Positions 42,552 through 51,193 of a stretch of DNA of 64,000 nucleotides are shown piece after piece. The notes under the pieces are model-generated. The model made no database searches and was not told where the DNA came from. It saw nothing but the letters and a program-made list of their open reading frames with translations. The stretch lies in assembly GCA_011524525.1 (NCBI GenBank), contig WTKE01000110.1:1-64000 (forward strand), given 5' to 3'. Both the position numbers and the translations under genes were made by a program. How positions within the stretch are numbered: position 1 is the first letter of the stretch; every line of letters starts with the position of its first letter. The stretch is from Bacillus sp. (in: firmicutes) (GTDB lineage Bacteria > Bacillota > Bacilli > Bacillales > Cytobacillaceae).

Positions 42552-43100
42552 ATGCGTACAGAAGCACTGATGATTAAGGACTATCCCCATGAAGACCGTC
42601 CCCGGGAGCGCTTTGTTCAAAGTGGTCCAGAAAGCCTTTCAAACCATGAACTACTTGCTCTTCTTTTGAGAACGGGAACAAAAGAAGAGTCCGTTCTTCA
42701 ATTGGCGAATCGACTATTAAATCATTTTGAAGGACTTAGGCTTCTAAAAGAAGCGACCTTAGATGAAATGACCGGGATTAAAGGGATTGGTATGGCTAAA
42801 GCAATTCAAGTACTAGCTGCCGTTGAACTAGGTAGGCGGATAACGAACTTGAATTACGATGACCGCTATGTCATTCGTTCTCCTGAAGATGGTGCTAAGT
42901 ATGTGATGCAGGATATGAGATTTCTTAGTCAAGAACATTTTGTATGTCTATATCTTAATACAAAAAATCAAGTCCTCCATAAGAAAACAGTCTTTATCGG
43001 GAGCTTAAACGCTTCCATCGTTCATCCTCGCGAGGTGTACAAGGAAGCTTTAAAACGTTCTGCAGCTTCTGTCATTTGTGCACATAATCATCCATCAGGA
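42552..43100 (+). CDS. radC: RadC, 5' exon (interrupted by group II intron)
   Basis: First 183 residues of RadC, a JAMM/MPN+ family protein (historically linked to DNA repair, function debated). A helix-hairpin-helix-like part is at about 60-95 (EMTGIKGIGMAKAIQVLAA). The JAMM domain begins at about 105, and the exon ends exactly after AHNHPSG, which carries the two metal-binding histidines. Joined to 44949-45089 the protein is 229 aa, full family length, with a seamless [14 protein letters not shown] junction. Without splicing, translation adds only V-R-L-Y-G-A-A and stops at 43124, giving a 190-aa product lacking the metal-binding aspartate. It could alternatively be scored a pseudogene if the intron does not splice. 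Confidence 0.88.
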
Positions 43101-43612
43101 GTGCGCCTGTACGGTGCAGCATAATAGCATTCTAAAAGAATTAGAACTCCTTACATGGTTCTATGGTCAGCATCTTACCTGAAAGGGAAACCTGTAAAGG
43201 GAAAAAAGCATGATGTGAAAAGGGAAAGAGACGATTTGCTATCATATCGAGTCAGTTTCTCAGGCCAAGTGATGTATGGTAAAGGCTAGACTGCTTGAAT
43301 CCTAGACGGAGGAGCGAAGGGTACGCCGTTACTTATGATAGCTACAAGGTAACGAGGGCAATATCGGAGAAGTTCTCCTGACTTTTTACGATTGTAAGGA
43401 TTGTCCTTCTAGACTCAGGTAAAGAGTAAAACGTCAAAAGGGGTACCTAACCATCACGTTCTATTATGCTGCATAATTCAGGGATTGCCTAAGTGCAACT
43501 AAGGTTGTATAAGGTAACGGAGTCACTATAGTACTCAACGTTTGCCTGTAATGGGCTTAGCAAGGGGAAGGGTGACAGGCTACAATTCGTCCATTTGAAA
43601 GGTGTCATGAAC

Positions 43613-44842
43613 ATGGCAATTAATCCAATTCAACAATTAGACGTTTTGAAAAAGGCTATACAAAAAGGGAAACAAATTACTGATTGCTATCGTCTTATGT
43701 ATAAGAAGGATTTATGGATCAGGGCACATAAACAATTATATGATCAGAAAAATACAAATGATTTTCCTATGCTAGAAATAGATGAGATCATCTTAAACAT
43801 AAAAGAGGGAACGTTTCGATTCGAAAATCATAGGGATAGGTTACAGTCTCCGTCTTTTAGAGAGTTAATGGTCCTTGAGGTGATCAAAGTAATTCTAACA
43901 ACCATATTTAAAGATATTCACTATAATAGGGATGATATGAATCAATCTCTCAAAGAAGTAAAAAGAAATTGGAGTGAACATACCTGGTTGGTTTTTGGAG
44001 AGATAAATCAAAACGAATCTTCTGTTTGGTACCATCTACTCCTGAAAAGTATTGAAAATAAGGTGAGCGACAGACGTTTTTTCCTTCTCCTTCATAATGC
44101 CATATTCTCTGGGATAATCGATAAATATACTTCCAAAAAAGGTGCAACGCTTAAATCAATACTTTACTCCATTTATTTTCAAGAAGTGGATTTATTTTTA
44201 AAAATGAAATTGATTAAGGGAAAAAAGGCAAATACTAGCATAGGAACGTTCAAGTATTTCCAAGAGTTTGACCAGTTTTTAATGACATTTAAAGGTTCAA
44301 AAGACGAAGCAGTTCAGGTTATGGATATGGTTCAACTATATTTCAGCTCAAAACTTTTATATACAAACAAAGAATATTCCTTGACCCTTTCTAATCTAAA
44401 AAAACCGGTTTTAGTATGTGGATATGAGATGAAAAGGTGTAGACAGACTAACACTCTACTTTTCAAAATACCAAACGTTACACTAAAGAGGCTGTCCAAA
44501 AAATACGGTGAGATGGAGATTTTTCATCCTATACCCCGACCTGGATTAATCAACCTCTCTGAACAAAAAATCATGCGGGTGTACCATGCTGAATTAAGAA
44601 AGCTCGTTTTGAATTATAGAGGAGCAAATAATTGGTATGACTTTTCTAAACTATTTTCCTTAGCTAGAGGCAGTTATATCAGAACGATAGCAATGAAAAG
44701 AAAGTGCTCAGTTAACAAAGTTAGTCTAGAAATGAAATCATATCAACAAGGTGATCTTTGTATAAAAGTAAAAGAGAAAGAAGAAGTTGAAAGTTTATAT
44801 TCTTTTGTAAAATTATCTGAGTTTTCCTTTTTGAGATACTAA
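43613..44842 (+). CDS. Degenerate RT / maturase encoded by the radC intron
   Basis: 409-aa intron-encoded protein without HNH endonuclease. The RT region is recognisable only by spacing: where active enzymes have the motif 3 aspartate, this has [13 protein letters not shown]; the PQG motif is replaced by [19 protein letters not shown] is replaced by [16 protein letters not shown]. The C-terminal maturase domain X is retained ([48 protein letters not shown]). Basic throughout. ATG 43613 is 8 bp from AAAGGTG (43598-43604). The frame is uninterrupted, which suggests that a splicing (maturase) role is under selection while reverse transcription is lost. Confidence 0.85.
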   Translation: MAINPIQQLDVLKKAIQKGKQITDCYRLMYKKDLWIRAHKQLYDQKNTNDFPMLEIDEIILNIKEGTFRFENHRDRLQSPSFRELMVLEVIKVILTTIFKDIHYNRDDMNQSLKEVKRNWSEHTWLVFGEINQNESSVWYHLLLKSIENKVSDRRFFLLLHNAIFSGIIDKYTSKKGATLKSILYSIYFQEVDLFLKMKLIKGKKANTSIGTFKYFQEFDQFLMTFKGSKDEAVQVMDMVQLYFSSKLLYTNKEYSLTLSNLKKPVLVCGYEMKRCRQTNTLLFKIPNVTLKRLSKKYGEMEIFHPIPRPGLINLSEQKIMRVYHAELRKLVLNYRGANNWYDFSKLFSLARGSYIRTIAMKRKCSVNKVSLEMKSYQQGDLCIKVKEKEEVESLYSFVKLSEFSFLRY

Positions 44843-44856
44843 GCCTAAAAGCTGGC

Positions 44857-44945
44857 GAGCCGTATACACTGAAAGGTGTACGTACGGTTCTGTGGGAGGA
44901 GAGAAGAAACCAGTCTCTAGTTTAGATGGCGCTTTTCTCCTACCC
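44857..44945 (+). ncRNA. Intron catalytic domains V and VI
   Basis: Domain V (44857-44890) begins GAGCCGTATACACTGAAAGG and closes with ACGTACGGTTC; it contains the catalytic AGC triad (44858-44860) and a GAAA tetraloop-type cap. Domain VI: GGG-AGGAG (44894-44901) pairs with CTCCT-A-CCC (44937-44945), leaving A44942 bulged, seven nucleotides from the 3' splice site, as expected for the branch point. Confidence 0.9.
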
Positions 44946-44948
44946 TAC

Positions 44949-45089
44949 GATCCTACTCCTAGTAAGGAGGATATTGAGGTTACGAAAAGACTAGCGGAAT
45001 GTGGGAAAATATTAGGCATCGAAATTCTTGACCATTTGATTATTGGGGAAAATAAATTTGTCAGTTTAAAGGAAAAAGGCTATTTATGA
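44949..45089 (+). CDS. radC: RadC, 3' exon
   Basis: Last 46 residues of RadC, beginning [11 protein letters not shown] and ending [10 protein letters not shown], the usual C-terminus. It carries the metal-binding aspartate of the H-x-H-x10-D JAMM motif and the conserved [11 protein letters not shown] strand. The reading frame is intact, arguing that the spliced product is used. An in-frame ATG upstream at 44892 is inside intron domain VI and is not a credible start. Confidence 0.88.
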   Translation, partial: DPTPSKEDIEVTKRLAECGKILGIEILDHLIIGENKFVSLKEKGYL

Positions 45090-45103
45090 CACTATGAATT
45101 TAT

Positions 45104-45133
45104 TTGACGATGCGATATAATAAGCTTTATGAT
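45104..45133 (+). promoter_or_regulatory. Candidate sigma-A promoter of mreB
   Basis: TTGACG (45104-45109), 18-bp spacer, TATGAT (45128-45133), about 134 bp upstream of the mreB start. Confidence 0.5.
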
Positions 45134-45266
45134 TTTTTTGCAATAAAACACTAAGATGAATTCATCATAAATAGCTTTGACTAGAAAAAGTGAATTTCCG
45201 ATATTGGACAAACCATTTGACGGATGACTTTATTCGTACGATTTGGATGAGAAAGGGAGATACTTC

Positions 45267-46289
45267 ATGTTTGGAATAGGGACAAGAGATCTTGGAATTG
45301 ATTTAGGAACAGCAAATACACTTGTGTATGTGAAAGGAAAAGGGATTGTTGTAAGAGAGCCTTCTGTTGTTGCGCTACAAACAGATACAAAACATATTGT
45401 AGCAGTAGGGAATGACGCGAAAAATATGATTGGCCGTACACCTGGTAATGTGGTAGCTCTTAGACCAATGAAGGATGGTGTTATTGCAGATTATGAAACA
45501 ACTGCAACGATGATGAAGTATTACATAAATCAAGCAAACAAAAGCAAGGGTCTCTTTTCAGGCAAACCTTATGTCATGGTATGTGTACCATCAGGAATAA
45601 CGGCTGTAGAACAAAGAGCAGTGATTGATGCAACTCGTCAAGCCGGTGCTAGGGATGCCTACCCGATAGAAGAACCGTTTGCGGCTGCAATTGGAGCAAA
45701 TCTTCCTGTATGGGAGCCTACCGGAAGTATGGTTGTTGATATCGGAGGCGGGACAACCGAGGTTGCTATTATCTCATTGGGCGGAATCGTAACAAGTCAG
45801 TCCATTCGCATTGCTGGAGATGAAATGGATGAAGCAATTATTAATTATATTCGAAAAACGTACAACCTTCTAATCGGTGATCGTACAGCTGAAACAATTA
45901 AAGTAGAAATTGGAAGTGCGGGTGACCCAGAAGGCATTGAGAATATGGAAATACGTGGTCGTGATTTGTTAACAGGACTACCAAAAACGATTGAAATTAG
46001 AGCAGAGGAAATCTCGAAAGCTCTACATGATACGGTATACTCCATTGTAGATGCTGTTAAGGTAACTTTGGAAAAAACTCCACCAGAGCTTGCTGCAGAT
46101 ATTATGGATCGTGGGATTGTCCTTACAGGCGGAGGTGCGCTTCTGCGTAATTTAGACCGAGTAATAAGCGAAGAAACAAATATGCCAGTTCTGATTGCTG
46201 AAAATCCACTTGATTGTGTGGCAATAGGTACAGGAAAAGCGCTTGATCATATTCATCTTTTTAAAAATAAAGCATCAGAAACACGATAA
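45267..46289 (+). CDS. mreB: Rod-shape actin homologue MreB
   Basis: Actin-like ATPase (340 aa) forming membrane-bound filaments that guide lateral wall synthesis. Phosphate loop 1 is [18 protein letters not shown] near the N-terminus, phosphate 2 is [18 protein letters not shown], and the adenosine motif is [16 protein letters not shown] 45267 ([10 protein letters not shown]) follows AAAGGGAG; the upstream TTG 45243 lies before the site. Length matches MreB (B. subtilis 337 aa) better than Mbl/MreBH, and mreCD follow. Confidence 0.95.
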   Translation: MFGIGTRDLGIDLGTANTLVYVKGKGIVVREPSVVALQTDTKHIVAVGNDAKNMIGRTPGNVVALRPMKDGVIADYETTATMMKYYINQANKSKGLFSGKPYVMVCVPSGITAVEQRAVIDATRQAGARDAYPIEEPFAAAIGANLPVWEPTGSMVVDIGGGTTEVAIISLGGIVTSQSIRIAGDEMDEAIINYIRKTYNLLIGDRTAETIKVEIGSAGDPEGIENMEIRGRDLLTGLPKTIEIRAEEISKALHDTVYSIVDAVKVTLEKTPPELAADIMDRGIVLTGGGALLRNLDRVISEETNMPVLIAENPLDCVAIGTGKALDHIHLFKNKASETR

Positions 46290-46300
46290 GCAAACAATCT

Positions 46301-46328
46301 TTCCCTCACTCCTTAAGGAGTGAGGGAA
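46301..46328 (+). other. Hairpin between mreB and mreC
   Basis: Perfect 12-bp stem TTCCCTCACTCC / GGAGTGAGGGAA with loop TTAA. No U-run follows (TACCCCTG), so it is more likely a 3' stabiliser that lets MreB exceed MreCD than a terminator. Confidence 0.75.
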
Positions 46329-46369
46329 TACCCCTGTGTGGGAATATATTTTCACTTGAGGTGTAAGAA

Positions 46370-47251
46370 ATGCCACAATTTTTATCAAATAAACGCCTTA
46401 TCATTTTACTAGTTAGCATCATTATTCTCGTGGCATTAATCGGTTTTTCAATAAGAGAGCGAGAGAAGTTAACATGGCCAGAACAATTTATTAAAGATAC
46501 GACAGGTTGGGTGCAATCGGCCTTTTCGCGTCCTGCCAATTATGTAGCAGGTTTCTTTGAGAATGTAAGAGACTTGCAAAATACATATGAAGAGAACAAA
46601 GAATTAAAAGCTCGATTAGACGAATTAGTTCAGCTAGAGGTAGATGTTCAAACACTAGCAAAAGAGAATAAAGAGCTACGAGAGATTCTTGATAATAAGG
46701 AAGATTTAAGCGCATTTGATCCTGTCCAGGCTATCGTTGTTGGTAGAAACCCTGAACGATGGCATGAACTACTTGTTATTAATAAGGGAAAACAAGATGG
46801 TATCCAACAAAATATGGCGGTTATCACTGCAAATGGGCTCATCGGAAAGGTAAAAAGCACGAGTCAGTTTACCTCGACCATTCAGCTATTAAGTGCAAAT
46901 GACCCAACAAATCGAATTTCTGCAAAAGTAATAGGTGAAAAGGAAACTTACGGGACCATTGAAGGATATGATGAGGAAAGGAAACTCCTTAAACTAAAGA
47001 GGCTTCCATATGATGCGAAAATAGAGAAAGACCAGATTGTCACTACTTCCGGACTAGGTGGAGTTTTTCCGAAGGATTTACCTGTTGGTAAAGTGGTCGA
47101 AGTCGTTCCAGATGAATTTGGATTAAATCAAACTGCGTATATAGAGCCAGGTGCTGATTTTTATGATATTCGTCACGTTATGGTTGTAACTGTTAAGACG
47201 AATACACCAGATTTAAGTGATATTTCTAGTGAAGAGGAGGAGGAATTGTGA
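46370..47251 (+). CDS. mreC: Cell shape protein MreC
   Basis: Bitopic membrane protein (293 aa) of the elongasome. Short cytoplasmic N-terminus, one transmembrane helix at about 8-27, a coiled coil at about 65-105 (NTYEENKELKARLDELVQLE), and two extracytoplasmic beta-barrel subdomains (NPERWHELLVINKGKQDG, VVTSGLGGVFPKDLPVGKV). The end overlaps mreD by four bases. Confidence 0.94.
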   Translation: MPQFLSNKRLIILLVSIIILVALIGFSIREREKLTWPEQFIKDTTGWVQSAFSRPANYVAGFFENVRDLQNTYEENKELKARLDELVQLEVDVQTLAKENKELREILDNKEDLSAFDPVQAIVVGRNPERWHELLVINKGKQDGIQQNMAVITANGLIGKVKSTSQFTSTIQLLSANDPTNRISAKVIGEKETYGTIEGYDEERKLLKLKRLPYDAKIEKDQIVTTSGLGGVFPKDLPVGKVVEVVPDEFGLNQTAYIEPGADFYDIRHVMVVTVKTNTPDLSDISSEEEEEL

Positions 47252-47766
47252 AAAAACTCCTTCTTCCTATTTTTGTTTTGTTTATTTTCATACTAGAGAG
47301 TTTGTTTGTCGAGCTTTTTTCTCCACAGCTTTTTAATAGTGACCGCATCATCGTCCCTCATTTTCTTTTAGTCGTTCTTTTGTTTCTAACCGTTTATGGA
47401 GGAAAGAAACAGGGAATCCTGTATGCGGCTATTTTTGGGCTGCTCTTTGATATTGTTTATACAGAAGTGATTGGAATATATTTCTTTTTGTATCCAATGA
47501 TCGCTTATTTTGTTTCAAAGACGATGCAGCTTATACATAATCATCTGGTTGTAGTTTCATTAACCTCCATGGTGGGAATTATTCTTCTTGAACTTGGTGT
47601 GTATGAGTTAAACTATTTATTAAAAGTAACTGAAATGGATTTTCAAACTTTCTTACAGGAAAGGCTTTATCCAACCTTGATATTAAATTTAGCATTTACA
47701 ATCTTGGTTTCCTTTCCCCTAAAACGGCAGTTTGATAAATATGCAGAGGAACTTAGAAATGAATAA
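47248..47766 (+). CDS. mreD: Cell shape protein MreD
   Basis: Integral membrane protein (172 aa) with about five helices, partner of MreC and RodA/PBP2-type synthases. GTG 47248 overlaps the mreC stop as GTGA, with a good GGAGGAGG site, so the two are coupled. The motif GLLFDIVYTEVIGIYFFLYP is typical of the family. Confidence 0.92.
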   Translation: MKKLLLPIFVLFIFILESLFVELFSPQLFNSDRIIVPHFLLVVLLFLTVYGGKKQGILYAAIFGLLFDIVYTEVIGIYFFLYPMIAYFVSKTMQLIHNHLVVVSLTSMVGIILLELGVYELNYLLKVTEMDFQTFLQERLYPTLILNLAFTILVSFPLKRQFDKYAEELRNE

Positions 47767-47908
47767 AAAATCAATTTTTTTTAAAAAGGATTTCTGGGGC
47801 TTAAGGTCGAAATAATATAAAGATATATGTTAGCTTATTTCGTATTGAGCTTATTCTTAGTTTGCTTAACATCGAGGGATGCTTTTCTATTGAGGTGACC
47901 AACTTAAC

Positions 47909-48589
47909 ATGAAGAAGACACAAAATGTGCTAATCAAAGGAACAAAGGATGGTTTAACGTTACACTTAGATGATCTTTGCTCCTATGAGGAATTAAAGAG
48001 GGAATTGGATTCCAAATTAACCGAAAATTCGTTAGCTAATAAGGATCGACCTTTAATATCTGTTCGAGTTCAAGTAGGTAACCGATACTTGACAGAAGAT
48101 CAGCAAGAAGAAATTAAAAATTTAATACGTCAAAAAAAGAATCTAGTCGTTGAATTAATTCAATCAAATGTAATGACAAGGGAAGAAGCCGAGTTAGCTA
48201 TAGCAGCAAATGAGATCATCCCAGTAGCTAAAGTCATCCGTTCAGGTCAAGTATTAGAAACACCAGGTGATCTGCTCTTAGTGGGAGATGTGAATCCTGG
48301 TGGGACAGTTCGAGCAGGCGGAAATATCTTTGTTATGGGAGCGCTAAAGGGAATTGCTCACGCAGGATGCTTTGGAGACTCAGATGCAGTCGTTGTTGCC
48401 TCAGTGATGAATCCTTCACAAATCAGAATTAGTCATTGCATTAACCGTGCTCCAGATAATGGAATAGACAAAGAGAAACGGGAAATGGAATGTGCCTATA
48501 TTGATGAAAACGATCACATTATTATTGATAGATTACAAGTATTATCTCAGCTAAGACCAAACTTAACGAAGCTGGAAGGGGGACGCTAA
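47909..48589 (+). CDS. minC: Septum site-determining protein MinC
   Basis: FtsZ-polymerisation inhibitor (226 aa). N-terminal domain at about 1-100 ([16 protein letters not shown]), then the C-terminal right-handed beta-helix that binds MinD ([36 protein letters not shown]). It lies 142 bp after mreD without an obvious terminator and one base before minD, so mre-min may be one transcript as in B. subtilis. Confidence 0.94.
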   Translation: MKKTQNVLIKGTKDGLTLHLDDLCSYEELKRELDSKLTENSLANKDRPLISVRVQVGNRYLTEDQQEEIKNLIRQKKNLVVELIQSNVMTREEAELAIAANEIIPVAKVIRSGQVLETPGDLLLVGDVNPGGTVRAGGNIFVMGALKGIAHAGCFGDSDAVVVASVMNPSQIRISHCINRAPDNGIDKEKREMECAYIDENDHIIIDRLQVLSQLRPNLTKLEGGR

Positions 48590-48590
48590 A

Positions 48591-49394
48591 ATGGGACAAG
48601 CCATTGTTGTAACTTCGGGAAAAGGTGGAGTAGGAAAAACGACTACTTCTGCAAATATTGGAACAGCACTAGCCTTACAAGGGAAGCGTGTCTGCCTTGT
48701 TGATACAGATATCGGATTGAGAAACTTAGATGTCGTGATGGGTCTTGAAAACCGAATCATTTATGATTTAGTTGATGTCGTGGAAGGCCGCTGTAAGATT
48801 CATCAAGCGTTAGTTAAAGATAAAAGATTTGATGACCTTCTATACTTGCTTCCAGCAGCACAAACAAGTGATAAAACGGCAGTTCAACCTGAACAAATGA
48901 AAACATTGATTAACAATTTAAAACAGGACTATGATTATATCATTATTGACTGTCCGGCGGGAATTGAACAAGGTTATAAAAATGCGGTTGCAGGTGCGGA
49001 TAAAGCGATTGTTGTAACGACACCAGAAGTTTCAGCTGTAAGGGATGCGGACAGAATTATTGGACTTCTAGAAAAGGAAGAAAATGTAGAGGCTCCAAAG
49101 CTAGTAATTAATCGTATTCGCAGTCATATGATGAAAAATGGAGATATGCTTGATGTCGATGAAATCACAGCACACTTATCCATTGATTTAATTGGAATAG
49201 TGGCAGATGATGATGACGTTATTAAAGCATCCAATCATGGTGAACCTATTGCTCTTAATCCTAATTCAAAAGCATCGATCGCCTATCGAAATATTGCACG
49301 CCGAATATTAGGTGAATCCATACCACTTCAACAACTTGATGATAGTGATAAAGGTGTATTTACAAAAATTAAAAAGTTTTTTGGTGTTAAGTAA
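48591..49394 (+). CDS. minD: Septum site-determining ATPase MinD
   Basis: ParA/MinD-family ATPase (267 aa) that recruits MinC to membranes. Deviant Walker A GKGGVGKTT at residues 10-18, Walker A' VDTDIGLRNLD, Walker B YIIIDCPAG. The C-terminal amphipathic membrane-targeting helix is FTKIKKFFGVK. No MinE is nearby; as in other bacilli, polar targeting would use DivIVA/MinJ encoded elsewhere. Confidence 0.96.
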   Translation: MGQAIVVTSGKGGVGKTTTSANIGTALALQGKRVCLVDTDIGLRNLDVVMGLENRIIYDLVDVVEGRCKIHQALVKDKRFDDLLYLLPAAQTSDKTAVQPEQMKTLINNLKQDYDYIIIDCPAGIEQGYKNAVAGADKAIVVTTPEVSAVRDADRIIGLLEKEENVEAPKLVINRIRSHMMKNGDMLDVDEITAHLSIDLIGIVADDDDVIKASNHGEPIALNPNSKASIAYRNIARRILGESIPLQQLDDSDKGVFTKIKKFFGVK

Positions 49395-49422
49395 AACCGA
49401 GATTTTTCTCGGTTTTTTTATT
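49394..49422 (+). terminator. Terminator after minD
   Basis: AAACCGAGA / TCTCGGTTT with loop TTTT, followed by TTTTATTT; the left arm begins at the minD stop. Confidence 0.9.
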
Positions 49423-49453
49423 TGGTTTCCTTGTCCTAGTAAGAATTGTATTG

Positions 49454-49482
49454 TCATAGGTTTGTCCTTTCGCACATAAACT
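49454..49482 (+). promoter_or_regulatory. Likely sigma-E promoter of spoIVFA-spoIVFB
   Basis: TCATAGG (49454-49460), 14-bp spacer, CATAAACT (49475-49482; 7 of 8 to CATACANT). The spoIVF operon is sigma-E dependent in B. subtilis. Confidence 0.55.
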
Positions 49483-49515
49483 TGTACAAAACGTAAAAGG
49501 AATGGTGGGGAAACC

Positions 49516-50292
49516 ATGAGGTCAAGACCGGATGATATTCGTAAACGTATTGCAAAGCGAAAGAGGGAAAGGGACAGGCTTACACAAACCGTTGCTCATT
49601 CAAGGTTGTTGCTGCCAGAAACGGAAGAAACGCACGGGTATGATCGGATTCCCACATATGAAAGTGGGAAAGAAGAAGAGCTTCATCCTCTTTTTCGAAA
49701 GGAAGTATTTATTTTCAAAATTCTAGCCTCTACTATTTTGGTGTTCTTAGTAGCGATTATCTTTAGAAATAATGACGCTAGATTTGAGAGTGTTAGAGAG
49801 TTTGTGTCAATAAATATGGAAAAGGACTTTCAATTTACGACAGTAGCAAACTGGTATGAAGAACAGTTTGGGAAGCCTCTTGCACTATTGCCGTTTACAA
49901 ATAATGAATCAGAAGAATTGAATGAGGAGTCTCAGCCATATGCTTTACCAGCTTCAGGAAAGATTCTTGAGGAATTTGGTGAAGATGGTCAAAAGGTAAC
50001 AATTGAAACACCTAAAGGTGCGGCCGTTACCGCGTTGAGTGGTGGTATGGTTGAATTTGCTGGTGTGAAAGAGGGATTTGGTAAGACGGTAATTGTACAG
50101 CACAGTGATAAGAGTGAGACTTGGTATGGAAATCTTGATGATATTTCAGTTAATCTTTATGAATATATCGAAAAAGGAAAAGAAATTGGAATAGCAATGG
50201 ATAGTGACGATGGGGAAAAAGGTTCCTTTTACTTTGCCTTAAAAGAAGGAAATGAATTTATAGATCCTTTCCAGGTGATTCAGGTTGAATAA
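49516..50292 (+). CDS. spoIVFA: SpoIVFA, inhibitor/scaffold of SpoIVFB
   Basis: 258-aa protein that anchors and holds SpoIVFB inactive at the outer forespore membrane until the SpoIVB signal. Highly basic N-terminus (RKRIAKRKRERDR), one transmembrane segment at about 71-88, and a C-terminal degenerate LytM/M23-like domain (ALPASGKILEEFGEDGQ, GGMVEFAGVKEGFGKTVIVQ) lacking the zinc-binding histidine set, so no peptidase activity is expected. Overlaps spoIVFB by eight bases. Confidence 0.9.
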   Translation: MRSRPDDIRKRIAKRKRERDRLTQTVAHSRLLLPETEETHGYDRIPTYESGKEEELHPLFRKEVFIFKILASTILVFLVAIIFRNNDARFESVREFVSINMEKDFQFTTVANWYEEQFGKPLALLPFTNNESEELNEESQPYALPASGKILEEFGEDGQKVTIETPKGAAVTALSGGMVEFAGVKEGFGKTVIVQHSDKSETWYGNLDDISVNLYEYIEKGKEIGIAMDSDDGEKGSFYFALKEGNEFIDPFQVIQVE

Positions 50293-51151
50293 AATGATTG
50301 AGCTTTTTTCAAAAATTCATATTCATCCACTATTGTGGGTAGTTGTGGCTATGTCTGTAGTGACTGGTCACTTTTATGAACTCCTTCTCCTCTTAATCAT
50401 TATCTTTATACATGAGCTAGGTCATGGGATAGCTGCTTCCTATTTTTCTTGGAGAATTAAAAAAATCACTTTGTTACCTTTCGGTGGAGTCGCAGAGATG
50501 GATGAACACGGAAACAGGCCGCTTAGAGAAGAAGCGATCGTCGTATTGTCTGGACCTGTACAACATATATGGCTTGTCGCTACTGCCTATCTGCTTCATT
50601 CGGTTGGACTTTTGAATGACCATTTGTTTTCCATTTTTCTACAGTATAATGTGATGATATTTTTATTTAATTTGCTTCCTATTTGGCCATTAGACGGTGG
50701 GAAGTTCATTTTTTTATGGCTTTCTATCAATAAGCCATTTCCAAAAGCATTCAAACAAACACTTCTCCTCTCTTTCTATGTTTTATTATTATTTAGTACG
50801 GTTATTATGGTGACAGAACCTTTAAATCTTAATGTTTGGATCATCATCTCGTTTCTATTGTTTTCTTTGTATTATGAATGGAAGCAAAGAAGATATGTGT
50901 TTGTTCGATTTTTACTTGAACGCTATTACGGGAAAAAGGATACATTTGGAACACTTATTCCTTTAAAGGTGGAAGAGGATGAGTTAATTATTCATGTACT
51001 TGAAAAATTTCAAAGGGGCAGTAAGCATCCTATAATCATTGAGAATGATGGACAAGAGAAAAGAGTCCTTGATGAAAACGAATTGTTACATGCTTACTTT
51101 GCAGATAAACTTTTGATGGCAAGAATGAAGGATTTGCTTTATCAATATTGA
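50285..51151 (+). CDS. spoIVFB: SpoIVFB, intramembrane protease for pro-sigma-K
   Basis: Site-2 family metalloprotease (288 aa) in the mother-cell-derived membrane that cleaves pro-sigma-K. Zinc motif HELGH at about residues 43-47 and the second motif NLLPIWPLDGGK at about 129-140. A C-terminal CBS-like domain (VLEKFQRGSKHPIIIENDG) senses ATP and binds substrate. TTG 50285 gives M-N-K-M-I-E-L, matching the family N-terminus; ATG 50294 is the alternative. Overlap with spoIVFA implies coupled translation of protease and inhibitor. Confidence 0.92.
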   Translation: MNKMIELFSKIHIHPLLWVVVAMSVVTGHFYELLLLLIIIFIHELGHGIAASYFSWRIKKITLLPFGGVAEMDEHGNRPLREEAIVVLSGPVQHIWLVATAYLLHSVGLLNDHLFSIFLQYNVMIFLFNLLPIWPLDGGKFIFLWLSINKPFPKAFKQTLLLSFYVLLLFSTVIMVTEPLNLNVWIIISFLLFSLYYEWKQRRYVFVRFLLERYYGKKDTFGTLIPLKVEEDELIIHVLEKFQRGSKHPIIIENDGQEKRVLDENELLHAYFADKLLMARMKDLLYQY

Positions 51152-51193
51152 ACTATGATAATAAAGGTGACGTAATGATAAAGTGAGGAATAG

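Larger units (their letters stand above)
43101..44948 (+). mobile_element. Group II intron inserted in radC
   Basis: 1848-bp intron with boundaries fixed by the RadC reading frame. It starts GTGCG (consensus GUGYG) and ends CCCTAC, fitting the AY 3' end. EBS1 TCCTGA (43376-43381) is perfectly complementary to IBS1 TCAGGA (43095-43100); the base before EBS1 (C43375) could pair with the first base of the 3' exon (G44949). A candidate EBS2 GTGAT (43269-43273) could pair with ATCAT (43087-43091). Domain V is at 44857-44890, domain VI at 44894-44945. About 620 nt are ribozyme and the rest is the domain IV reading frame. No terminator hairpin lies upstream, so it is not of the IIC type. Confidence 0.93.

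Noticed and set aside
43101-44948. Insertion sequence or integrase element in radC
   Set aside because: No transposase, terminal inverted repeats or target duplication; ends and domains V/VI are those of a group II intron.
44892-45089. Separate small gene encoding [21 protein letters not shown]...
   Set aside because: The first 19 codons are intron domain VI; the rest is the radC 3' exon.
45104-45121. TTGACG with the TATAAT at 45116 as one promoter
   Set aside because: Spacing of only 6 bp is incompatible with a sigma-A promoter; TATGAT at 45128 gives 18 bp.
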